DNA of 64,000 nt, taken from Cyanodermella asteris (taxonomy: Eukaryota > Ascomycota > Lecanoromycetes > Ostropales > Stictidaceae). The stretch is taken from the NCBI GenBank assembly GCA_900618795.1, contig UYJD01000002.1, forward strand, positions 859,150-923,149, read 5' to 3'. Of the stretch, positions 1 through 9,928 are shown piece by piece; position 1 is the stretch's first letter, and each line of letters opens with the position of its first letter. A model generated the notes under the pieces. It saw only the letters and a program-made list of their open reading frames with translations, was not told the DNA's origin and did no database searches. Position numbers and translations under genes: made by a program.

Positions 1-316
1 TGAGCATCTTTGAAAAGAAACCAGGCGTTCCGGGTTAGGACTTAGCGTTAACCTGACGGTAATTGCGTGATTAGACGCAACATTGCTTTGAGTCCCATCC
101 CTGGCGTCTGATTTATTGTTGGGGGGAAAGCACGCGGCACAAAATTTTCGGAGCCTTGATGTTGAAATAATTGTACTCAGTGTGCTCTTACAATGGCTAG
201 ACTCTATAAGATAAAGCCGATGATCAATTGCATACGGTCAAGTCACCCTCGATGATGGCTGGCCACCCAGATACCGCATCTCACTTCGCTCGCTAACCCT
301 CCTTCCCAACCCCATA
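1..316. other. Gene-free left edge
   Basis: No reading frame with recognisable protein character and no RNA gene is visible here. It lies downstream of the minus-strand NTF2-like relic, so it would be its 3' flank. Confidence 0.5.
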
Positions 317-791
317 TCAACCCTTTCCTTCGCAAGTCCAAAAACCTTCACCGCATCCCCCCAACGGCACATACCTCTCCACCGCAAACCTCACAATATA
401 CCACCTGCCACCCTCGCGCTTCACCTCCGCCCTCTCCAACCCCCCTGCGTCGTCACGCTCTCCACCCTCCCATCCCCCAAGCTCCACACAGCGATACGTC
501 CACACACCACACTCGACCGTTGCGTGTGCAAACTTTCCATCACCATCACCATCATCACCGTCATCGTCCGGGAACGTAAATGTCGGCGCACCCAACAAGT
601 GCTGCAACGGCGCCGAAGCCGGAGACGAAAGCGTAGAGCGCATCCCCACATTTCGTCGCGGGGAAATCGTGACGGGCGTGCCGCCGGGGAGGGAGGCTTC
701 TCGGAGGCGTCGAAGGTGGCGGGGCTCGGGAGGGTGGAGGGTGGGCGAGAGGGTGTCGATGCCGGGCGTTGAAGTCGAGGAGGCGCTCCAT
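317..791 (-). pseudogene. Possible NTF2/SnoaL-like protein, frame apparently broken
   Basis: Minus-strand frame ending at 317 holds a stretch resembling the end of NTF2-like (SnoaL) proteins: LLGAPTFTFPDDD, then FAHATVECGVWTYRC, then KREGGRWYIVRFAVERYVP, which looks like the last two beta strands of that fold. A plausible N terminus (MERLLDFNA, ATG at 791) lies in another frame of the same strand, and no splice sites join the two, so the gene either carries a frame break near 760 or has lost its start. The in-frame ATG at 643 alone would give only 108 residues. The Asp-rich stretch comes from a GAT/CAC-like microsatellite at about 537-566. The family call is by eye; it could also be a chance GC-rich frame. 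Confidence 0.3.
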
Positions 792-1155
792 GGCGAGAAA
801 GTGCTATTGGCGAGAAAGGGAAGCTTTGTGGTACGGACTAGGAGACTCTGGAAAGATTTTCCGGGGTGGGAAGACGGTGGTTCGAACAGAAGCTTGCGAG
901 GAGGTGGGCGAGAGGCCCTGGTTCTCAATGTCTTTCGGAAACTATAAATTGAAAATCTCTGGGGTCTTTGAGGTTATCAATCACAGGCTATGCGGGGAGA
1001 CCACTTGGTTCTACATTGCTCGTGGCACATGGCACATTGCAGATGAAGCGTACTTTGCGAGCGTTTCCAATTCATCCATCTATGTTTCTACTATTCCAAT
1101 CGTGTATATATACGCTGCTGGCAGAGCTCATCGCTCGGCAGTCGATGTCTCACAC
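792..1155. other. Spacer between two minus-strand genes
   Basis: Short spacer downstream of the alpha/beta hydrolase and upstream of the NTF2-like relic. I see nothing specific in it. Confidence 0.5.
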
Positions 1156-2564
1156 TTATGGGCTTATAAAGTTCACCTTCAGGAAGTCTTGAATGAGCCC
1201 AAAGGCCATCTGGGCTGAGTGGTGGAAGTTGATTCCATGGCCGGTCTCAGACAACAAATAGCTCGTGGCGTTCCTGCTCTGCGGAAAGGCACTGTTCAAA
1301 GCATCCTTCGCCTTATCGGTTGGAGACGAAAAATTTCCAGAGCAATACGGTAGATCCGAATCGCCGTTGATGATGTATACAGGGCCCGTGAAATTGGTAG
1401 TTGGATTGCTGATTGCACCACGGGAGAATAGTTCGCCAAAAGTAATCGTACTGCCCAACGAGGCAACCTTCTGCAGAACATCCAGACTAAAGTTAGGCCA
1501 CTTGAAGAAACCGATCTGCCAGCCAATCGTGCTGCTTGGAAGCAGGTATCCAGTAGGAAGGTCGCCGAAGCGCAGCGGCCGAGCATGGCTGGCGATATCG
1601 AGGTTCAGATCCAAGAGGAAGGGCGCGACTCCGGTGAAGTTGACCGAGAAGCCGGTGAATACTGCGGCGTCAATCTTGTTCTGCAAGTTTGCGACTACAG
1701 CCTCCGTAATGATGCTGCCGTAAGAGTGGCCAACGACGGCGAGCTTCGAGAACTTCCGGCCAGAGAACTCTCCCGTGCGGAGCTTGGCGATGAGCTGTTC
1801 AGCAATCGCCACATGAAGAGGAGCCTGGATGACGTTAATCGGATCTGGCTTGGAGGAAAGCCCATTCCCGAGGCGATCGTATGAGAAAGTCGCATAGCCA
1901 GCGGTGGTAGCCGCATCGACGTATGAGTAGTCTGGAAAGTCCCAGTACGAGTTGTCGAAGCCGAGACCATGTGTCAAGAACTGTACATTTGTAACAGTTG
2001 TGGAGCCTTGCGGGAAGCAAAGAGATGCATAGACGTCGTATGCTCCTGTAACATTCTGGGTGCCTTTGTTGATACCTTGGACGTATGACGAGCCCTGTAC
2101 GATGAAGGAGACCAGATCTTGTGTAACTTCGGCGATGTTGGATGGGGCGGGAAACGACAGCTTCAGGTTGGTTGTACTCGCGTGGACCGGGACTGTACCA
2201 CTGACGCAAATCCTATGCAATATTAGCCCACGTTCCGACAGAATTATGGCGACTGGAAGGAAGCTTGCTTCCAGAGAGCGATCTTCTGCTAGGCCTGCCA
2301 TGGACGGAGCTCAGGGAAAAGTGGTGCTCACGATTTACCGCCACGAGATGGTTGTTCTGTAGCGTTGTGAAACCCGACTGTTGAGAGCGAACGAGCCGTG
2401 TCACCACCCGAGAGTGAGATCCTTCTTTCAATGGACGTGACCTCGGTCTTTTGAGGGACTAGATAGGGTTCATTGGCAGAATGTACAATGGCAACAATGC
2501 CAAGAACGTAAAGGGATAGGAAAAACATCTCATTCATCATCGAAGCTGTTGGGCTAGAGATCAA
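1156..2564 (-). CDS. Secreted alpha/beta-hydrolase (lipase/esterase-like)
   Basis: Two exons: 2564-2332 and 2212-1156, joined across a 119-nt intron (GTGAGC donor, ATAG acceptor), giving 429 residues. The N terminus is a signal peptide: MMNEMFFLSLYVLG followed by a hydrophobic run ending near HSANEP; translation may start at the inner ATGs 2540/2537, because an ATAAAAGG TATA-like motif at 2593-2600 leaves little room for the ATG at 2564. The hydrolase fold shows an oxyanion HG (FLTHGLGFDNSYWD), the nucleophile elbow GHSYGS (Ser about residue 242), an acid strand INGDSDLPYC and a late His in ETGHGINFHH, so the catalytic triad is complete. Several N-glycosylation sequons fit secretion. The family is common in filamentous fungi; substrate unknown. 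Confidence 0.85.
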
Positions 2565-4032
2565 ACTCTAGAGTAGTCGGCGGGGTACAGTGCCTTTTAT
2601 CCTGCAAAAGAGACGACGAAATGATAGGTTGCCGGTGAGGGTAGCGAGGAGACTGGGATGTATTATTTGTCATACGAGCACGTTTCCGAGCACTTTTCCG
2701 ACAACAGGACATGATGCAGTTGTAAACGTAGGGCTGATAAGTCAGGCATCGGCTGTGAAGGTAAACCTTCAGTCGGAAGCCGGACAGCGTGACAAGGTAT
2801 GTCCACTACTTGTCACGACGTTTCTGGAAGGCGGCCAAACGCGGTCGTGAGCATCCTACCTAGTCACGGTCTGCTTCTCGGTCACATCGGTACCATAAAT
2901 CATGACATCCATGCGAAGGTCGCGTAAACGGCCGCAGCAAAGTGAGGTGATACAGCATGGAACGCGCTTATCGTGGCACCTAATGGGTAGAAAATTTCCG
3001 AGTCATCACAGCTGATTGCGGAAATTTTTCGGCGACACTGCTTGGAATACCTGCACTCGAGCGCTGATCTTGTTGGCGCACCTCTTCGCGTACCATTGTC
3101 ATTGCTGCGCCTGATGTATCGCCTATGGGTGTGTCGGCGATCCTGTACACTCAGGACCCACTGCCTTGCTCCTGGGTCACTTCAGACCTTTCGCGGACAG
3201 CATCTCGTTGGGACGCGAAGACCAGAAACAACAAGTACAAGACAAAACAGTGACTGAGTTGCAACTGCGCATTCAACGATAACGAGAAGAATACTTGAAG
3301 TGCGTTCAAAAGGCCGGCGAAATATGCTTCCGAAACTTGATTGAATCAAATTCATGGCTGTGGGCTTACTACCCATGTGGGCTCAGCTTATGGAGGCATT
3401 GCTGGGATGGATATGTAGGGCTCGGAAAAGACAAAGCCGGTTTGCTGAGCAGTGTTGCACGAACCTGCAAGGAGAATATGACATGCTGACTGGGGCGTTG
3501 AGCAAGGTGTAAAAAATGACAAGGACGTTTGATTTCTCTATCTCTCTCCGAGCATTTTGGCATGATGCGGTGGGGCAGGAGGCCTATAGCATCTCGATTG
3601 GCAGAAGCTTAAGGCTAGACGACAAACGTCACTGTGAAGAATTGCTCCATCAGTAATGGGGATGTCGCCGACATCGATATGTGAGAAATGCACCCAGACG
3701 TGAAAACGCAAGGGCTGGAGCAAGACCTTCAACACGGACCACCTGGCGGAGGCGGAGACAAACTCCGCGGCGCTTGCCGGGCTCGTGCCTTGTTTTGACG
3801 TTGCTAGGCGGAAATGTGGGTCTCTGTTGATGTTGCGACTCCCACATGTTGCCCGCCTTCGGCACTCAACGTCCAACATCTTCCGAACGGGTATGATGAC
3901 TCTGGTAGCCCTCATGCCATAATTTCGATTCTGTTTTATCGCCCTCAGCTAATCCTCAGCCTCCATACTCGTTGACGCCGTTGTCTTCGAAGCTGGGCGT
4001 TGCGCCGTGGCTCAAACAAAAATACGCCCTTC
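2565..4032. other. Divergent spacer between hydrolase and LIM-protein genes
   Basis: About 1.5 kb without a credible gene; the frames here (for example 3538-3915 minus) show no family features. It should hold the promoters of both flanking genes. It contains the inverted repeat at 2788-2817 listed separately. Confidence 0.5.
2788..2817. repeat. 9-bp perfect inverted repeat
   Basis: CGTGACAAG at 2788-2796 is mirrored by CTTGTCACG at 2809-2817 around a 12-base spacer. It lies about 225 bp upstream of the hydrolase start and could be a dimeric protein-binding site; chance is not excluded. Confidence 0.4.
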
Positions 4033-6700
4033 ATGCTTGTTCACCATTCGCTTAGAGACCCGGAGAAAGGTGCCTCTGGGAGGAGTTTAGCAGGCCCTAC
4101 TCTCACACGCAATGACTCTACCACATCTGCTGTTGCTGGTCGCTCGTCGCCTTTGAAGTTCTTTTCCTCTTCTTCACGCTCCCAGCAAGTCCCTTCGCTG
4201 GCCGCGCAGTCTCCGACAAAACCCATGCTCAGCAAGCAAGATCGACCTAGCCAAGAAGAGCAGCCCAAGCGATTGGAGACACTCAAGCAACAAGAACAGC
4301 CTCTCATACCTCAGACAGATCCGATACGCAAACGATGGACGGCAGACTACTTGACAGAGCTACGGAAGCCTGTGGGAGCACGACCGATGGGCGCCAGACC
4401 CCCTCCAGGCCGAAATGCTGCGACGGTGCTCGACCTTCTCCCACAAGCCTCGTCCACTCTCGCTGGCCCTACGACTGAAAACAAGCCGGATGTCATCGAG
4501 AAGTTGAAGCGATCAATTAGCCCATTCGGGTCGCAACGATCGCAGTCTTCTCTAAGCCACCGTCGAGACGCAGGAAGACCCTTGGCTCGAGCCCCAGACA
4601 TGTCGATCATGGAGGACATTGCAACGACAAATGCCAGAGCAGACAAAATCAGTGTCGAAATCGATGGGAGAAAAGCACCAATGCCATACTATGAGCGTGG
4701 ACAACGTTGGATGGAGAAGCAAGAGGCCAAATCTTTAAGGGCTGCAATGGATTACATGGACCGAGACGAGGATAAACGAGTTCACGATGCGGCACAAGAG
4801 GACGCTGCTGACCTGGTCTGGAAACACAAACACGCTGATAGGGCTTACGAGAATCCCGAAGCATTCAAAATGAGCCTGAACGAACATTTGAAGCAAGGTA
4901 GTCATGCCAGGAGCCAGAGCATTGGCCCTTTTGAGACGCTGTATGTTGCCAAGGGCGGCGCAGTGGACGGGAAACGATCAGCTTCCGATGGGTCTACTTC
5001 TACCAAGAGTGACTCAAGCCAGAAATCCTCCAAAGACAGGGTCGTGAGCACGTCGTCGAAAGGTAGCAACGGTAGCGGGTCTAGTTCAGATAGTCGGCGA
5101 TCGAGTGGGTTGAGCCTGAAGACACCAGCTGGGAAGATCCTAGGCAGTATGAAGAAGAGCAATCGCAAGTCTCGCGGATTCAGCAATTCCAGGAATTCTG
5201 GCCTGTTCAGCAACCCGAGCGATCGCATATACGAGGAGCCAGAGTCAATAACAGAAACGTCCAAAGAAGAACAACAGAAGCCGGAGATTCAAGGACCTCT
5301 CAAGCCAAGAACAAGGAATACCAGCGGCAGCTATCAACCCGTCAATGCGAAAGATACCCCCGCGAAATCGTCGTTGCCGTGGCGCAACAAGATTTCTTCG
5401 GTCGACATCCATAGGAACGCTCCGTCTCAATCCCGCGATCCAGAATATTTGCGCAACACAGTAACGACAACACAATCGACGGACCCTGTTGAAGAGCAAC
5501 CGCCGACCAAAAATGGCATTGAAATCCGGAGCGATGACATTCGAGCTGCCACAAGCAGGCGGTTGAAAGACAGAAGCGAAAGCTTGCCAAAACCGACGTA
5601 TGTCAGTGACTCTCCAGGACGCCCGATTGTCAGCTTTGATACTGGATACAAGCCAAAGGATCCTAATAAAGCAGCAAACGGTCGGCTAGGGAGCCGCGAT
5701 GTCGCTCTTGCAGGGGCCAGGCCTATGCCCGGAAAACCACCGATGCCAGCCGCCACAGCATCTACCCCTGCAGTGCCGAGAATAGAGCAGCCATCAATGC
5801 CCTCTATTACCGTGGCGAATGTCCCATCCATCACTGTCGATGCCAGCCCGGCTCTGCCCCAGATCAATGTCTCTGAGCCATCCAATCAGGACCCTTGCAT
5901 TCCAACTGTAAGTGTGGGAGAATCTTCTCAGAATCCTTCACCAGCTTATCGACCGGCCCCTCGTCACACCAACACTGCACCCGCATCAAACCCAGTTCTT
6001 AGAGGTCATTGGTCACCTGCAATGCCTCGTGTCGGGGCTGCAGCTTGCTGCACATGCGGACTGCACATCCAGGGCCGGACTTTATCTGCAGCAAACCAAA
6101 GATTCCATCCCGAATGCTTCAATTGCTTTCAATGCGGCACTAACCTCGAGCACGTTGCGTTCTACCCGGAGCCGGATAATGCCAAAGAAGAAAGGTTCGC
6201 ACGAGAGAATGCTGATAGCATCAGTCGCGAACTCGACCAGAGGTTCTTCTGTCACCTCGACTTTCACGAGCTGTTCTCTCCACGCTGCAAGAGCTGCAAG
6301 ACCCCCATCGAAGGCGAGGTCATCCTTGCTTGCGGTTCGCAATGGCACCAAGGCCATTTCTTCTGCGCTCAGTGCGGTGACCCTTTTGACGGGAGCATTC
6401 CGTTCATTGAGAAGGACGGCTGGGCTTGGTGCGTTGGCTGCTACAAAGGCAGATATAGCGGCAAGTGTCGAGGTTGCAAGAAGCCCGTCACCGAGGACGG
6501 TATCCAGGCTCTTGGAGCGGAATGGCACGCCGACTGTTTCAGATGTAATGTGAGTGACACGATCCTTTCACCAACACCGCGGCAAGCTAACATGTAACTA
6601 GGAGTGCGATGGACCTTTCGAAGACGGCAAATTCTTTACCAGAGGTGCGGGCGAAGGGCCGGTCTGTGTACAGTGTGAGGAACGCAGGTTGAAAGCATGA
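4033..6700 (+). CDS. Three-LIM-domain protein (paxillin-like, fungal)
   Basis: Exons 4033-6549 and 6602-6700, separated by a 52-nt intron (GTGAGT...CTAG); 871 residues from the ATG at 4033, the first in-frame ATG after the stop at 3973. The first two thirds are Ser/Pro-rich and probably disordered, with one conserved-looking helical block (about residues 215-290, GQRWMEKQEAKSLRAAMDYM and what follows, ending in KQGSHARSQS). The C terminus has three LIM zinc-binding modules: CCTCGLHI...CFNCFQC (about 672-755), CKSCKTPI...CAQC...CVGC (752-810) and CRGCKKPV...CFRCN|ECDGPF...CVQC (811-868). The intron splits the last LIM domain between the two zinc knuckles, so splicing is needed to complete it. 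Fungal LIM proteins of this layout act at polarised growth sites and septa with actin and Rho GTPases; the role here is inferred from that. Confidence 0.88.
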
Positions 6701-7227
6701 TTCACCTTTGCGTCAGCTCCTTTCGAGCAAATGCAGCCTTGACGGCCATTTAATTTGTGATGTTTTGTCTTTTTTTAGCAAGGCGTTGGGAGATGCACTT
6801 TGACGACGACTGGGAATCTGATCAAAGTATTGAAGAGCACAATAGAGTGCTGAAATCGATTTGTATAAAGATAAACCAGTTTTGAAACTGCATAGGCGCG
6901 ACGAGCTATTCTATCTTGACTAACAGCCGCCCTTCCCTATCTGAAGCACTTCTGCCGGCGATTAAATTTGGATTCGTAACGAATTGCCATCGACACGTCC
7001 TACGAACATTATTCCATCTGATGTACAGGACGTAGACGAGACTGGATTTTGAAGGCGTAAGGAAGCGATGCTTAAGTAGTACGAAGAAAACTGGGCGGAA
7101 TTCACTCCGACAATCCACTTTTTTTCTGTGCGGCGTCTGCGGAGCTGCCGTACAATTTATTCTCGCCCGACACATGTTCCTATCGAGCGTGTAAAGACAC
7201 AACAACACAGCTTTCACAATATCGGCT
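6701..7227. other. Spacer between LIM-protein and PUF6 genes
   Basis: 3' flank of the LIM gene and 5' flank of PUF6. A long minus-strand frame reaching into it (to 6906) is the antisense shadow of PUF6. Nothing else is recognised. Confidence 0.5.
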
Positions 7228-9525
7228 ATGTCACGCACTAAGAGAAAGGCACCCGGCCCTGGACCCCTTCCCAAAGAGACAAAAAAACCGAAACTCGACA
7301 GTTCCGCTTCTGTGGCTCCTGTGAGCAAGTCGCACAAAAAGTTTGAGCTGAAACAAAGCAAGAACTCTGCGACTTCCAGCAGATCGAAGGATGACTCAAT
7401 CCCGTTACGGCAAAAGGACGCTAACGAAAAGCCGGTAAAAGTTTCAAAACCCCAGAAAGGCAAACCGGACCCTAAAGCTGAAACGGAATGGGATTCAGAC
7501 CCCATCGAAGAAAGCGAGACCGGCGAGGAAAGTGGCGCCGATGATGGTGTGAGCTGGCCGAGCGACAACGAAGACGGAGGCGCCGACGGATACGATGAGC
7601 CAGCCGAGGACTCTGGTATGCAGGAGGATGTCGAGGATAAAGCCGATGACGAGGACGACGGGGTCAAGCTCACAGGCGCGCATCCCGATCGTGCGAAAGT
7701 CATCGAGGGCAAGACGAGCTCGAGAGAGGCACACCAGAAGCAGAAAGAGACATTGAAAGAGCGCAAGTTGGCCAAGCCGAATGCGAACGAGATACAACGG
7801 GCGAAGAAGTTGTGGGAGCGGTTGAGGCTGTCGTCGAAGGTCCCGAAAGAGGAGCGTAAGAAGCTTGTGGCTGAGCTTTTCACACTAGTTACAGGTCGTG
7901 TCAAGGAGTTTGTTCTCAAGCACGATGCCGGCCGAGTTGTTCAGACAGCGCTGAAGTACGGTACCTCCGTCCAGAAAAGGGAGATCGCGAAGGAGCTTCA
8001 GGGTGCCATGGTCGAATGTGCAGAGAGCAAGTACGCTAAGTTTATGATCGGCAAGCTGATCAGTTATGGTGATAAGGACATTCGTGACGTGGTCGTGCCA
8101 GAATTCTATGGCAAGGTCAGGAGATGTATGAGACATCCGGAGGCGAGCTGGATTCTTGACGACATTTACCGAGCGGCGGCTTCGAAGGACCAGAAGGCGA
8201 GGCTATTGCGTGAATGGTATGGTTCGGAATTTGCAATCTTCAAAGATGCGAAGGACGAAGAAGTTACGGGTGATTTGAAGACGCTGCTGGAAAAGCATCC
8301 CGAAAAGAGAAAAGGCATCATGCAATATTTGTGGGATTTCATCAACCAGCTTGTCCAAAAGAAGACGATGGGCTTCACGATACTCCACGACGCCATGCTG
8401 CAATACTACACGAACGTTGAACCAGGATCCGAAGAAGCGACCGAGTTCCTGGAACTACTCAAAGGAGACGAAGAGTACGACTTGATGAAGAATCTTGCCT
8501 TTACTATTCCTGGGTGTCGCGTTGTCTGCTTAGCGTTCGCTTACGGTACGGCAAAGGATCGCAAGCTGCTTCTCCGAGCCTACAAGGACACTATCGGTAC
8601 CATGGCATTCGATCCTCTCGCTAGCGCCGTGATCCTCACGGCTCTCGAGGTCATCGATGACACAAAGCTCAGCGGCAAGAGCATATACTCTGAGCTGATG
8701 CCCATAAAAGATATCAAGGAGGCTACCGATCAGCAAGCCGATGATCTCGTCGCCCTTGTTACCGATGTCAATGGCCGTGCTACCGTGCTCTCACCCTTCA
8801 TCGATCGTTACCAGGGCCTCGTGCGACCAGCAGTGCTCGAACGCATCAGCGAAGTCCAAGAGATTCGCAAGACGACAAGTAAGAAAGATCCCGCCATCCG
8901 CAAATCCGAGCTCTCGAAGACGATCAGTCCGATATGCCTCGGTTTGATTGAGCGTAAAGCTGCAGATCTGGTACTCACTAGCTTCGGCTGCGTGTTCATC
9001 TTTGAAGTGCTTCTGCGAAGCGAGGAAGGCGACAAGACTGCGGCGCTGGACGCCATCGCTGAGCTAGCAGCAAGCTCTGACGAACTAGTACGCAAGGCAT
9101 TGAGAACTTCTGCGGGCGGTAAGATGTTGAAGACTCTGGTTCAAGGCGGACGCTTTGACTTCGAGAGCAAAAAGGTCGTCCTGTGCGAGCCGAAATTGCA
9201 CTTTGCAGACAAGCTATGGCAGAGAATAGAAGGGGACATTCTTGAATGGGCGGCGGGTGCCGGAAGTTTCGTGGTCGCTGCTCTGCTGGAGTCGGAAGAC
9301 TGGGCAGATGAAAGTGGCAAGAAGAAGTTGAAGAAGGCGTTACAGAAGGGCAAGAAGGAAATCGACGCGGTGGCCAAGTTGGCACCGGAGAACGCCAAAA
9401 TCACGAATGGGAAAGGCAAGAAAAATAAGAGCAAAGGCGACGCTCAGAGTGATCAGGAGTCGAAGGATGATGCTTCGGTCGCGGCAGCCCTGGGCGCGAA
9501 ACGGGTTATTGCGTTGCTTGGGTAG
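7228..9525 (+). CDS. puf6: Pumilio-family protein Puf6 (ribosome biogenesis / mRNA repression)
   Basis: Single exon, 765 residues. An acidic and lysine-rich N terminus (about 1-190) is followed by a run of degenerate Pumilio repeats beginning near ELFTLVTGRVKEFVLKHDAG, where HDAGRVVQTALKYG and ESKYAKFMIGKLISYG are clear repeat cores, and by a C-terminal CPL-type region (about 400-640). The tail is basic (KGKKNKSKG). This order, and the L-shaped non-classical PUF array, match Puf6/PUM3 rather than the eight-repeat Puf3-5 type. In yeast Puf6 works in 60S subunit assembly in the nucleolus and represses ASH1 mRNA. Length is close to but longer than yeast Puf6 (656 aa). The start ATG is directly preceded by an open 5' leader; no intron is needed. 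Confidence 0.92.
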   Translation: MSRTKRKAPGPGPLPKETKKPKLDSSASVAPVSKSHKKFELKQSKNSATSSRSKDDSIPLRQKDANEKPVKVSKPQKGKPDPKAETEWDSDPIEESETGEESGADDGVSWPSDNEDGGADGYDEPAEDSGMQEDVEDKADDEDDGVKLTGAHPDRAKVIEGKTSSREAHQKQKETLKERKLAKPNANEIQRAKKLWERLRLSSKVPKEERKKLVAELFTLVTGRVKEFVLKHDAGRVVQTALKYGTSVQKREIAKELQGAMVECAESKYAKFMIGKLISYGDKDIRDVVVPEFYGKVRRCMRHPEASWILDDIYRAAASKDQKARLLREWYGSEFAIFKDAKDEEVTGDLKTLLEKHPEKRKGIMQYLWDFINQLVQKKTMGFTILHDAMLQYYTNVEPGSEEATEFLELLKGDEEYDLMKNLAFTIPGCRVVCLAFAYGTAKDRKLLLRAYKDTIGTMAFDPLASAVILTALEVIDDTKLSGKSIYSELMPIKDIKEATDQQADDLVALVTDVNGRATVLSPFIDRYQGLVRPAVLERISEVQEIRKTTSKKDPAIRKSELSKTISPICLGLIERKAADLVLTSFGCVFIFEVLLRSEEGDKTAALDAIAELAASSDELVRKALRTSAGGKMLKTLVQGGRFDFESKKVVLCEPKLHFADKLWQRIEGDILEWAAGAGSFVVAALLESEDWADESGKKKLKKALQKGKKEIDAVAKLAPENAKITNGKGKKNKSKGDAQSDQESKDDASVAAALGAKRVIALLG

Positions 9526-9928
9526 CGGCAAGGGCCATAGGATGATATTTACAATGGTTTACAGCACGATCTGACGAGGTCTTCGCTTCAGTCTGTCCTG
9601 CCAAGTTGATCCTCGGACAGGAATGTTGTAATGCGACCGAATCTACAGGGCAATCCCTGAATTCACTTGTCAAGCGAGGAATGAAAGCGTGATATCGAAG
9701 CATTGATGGTGCCCAGTGTTGGAAAGTGATCAAAGTATTCATAACATTGCACTGCACGATCGAATGACAGGTTCCAATTGAAGCTTCAAATCCAGAAGAG
9801 GTCTGCACTAGGTCCCCTCAGATACCCTCGCCAACGCCTCGCTCCCTTGATGATACAAACAATGATCCCTGTTCCGAATAGCCAATTGTGGACGGGGTGG
9901 CTCGACACCCAGTAGCTAGTTTTCTTCC
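9526..9928. other. Convergent spacer PUF6 / HIR1
   Basis: Shared 3' flank of two genes that point at each other. No gene or structured RNA is visible. Confidence 0.5.

Noticed and set aside
871-885. GGTTCGAAC-like sequence resembling a tRNA B box
   Set aside because: No matching A box or cloverleaf stems around it. No tRNA in the window could be supported.
3538-3915. 125-residue minus-strand frame upstream of the LIM-protein gene
   Set aside because: No family features and it lies where the LIM promoter is expected.
6906-7919. 337-residue minus-strand frame at the start of PUF6
   Set aside because: Ser/Phe-rich antisense of the Lys/Glu/Asp-rich PUF6 N terminus; no family features.
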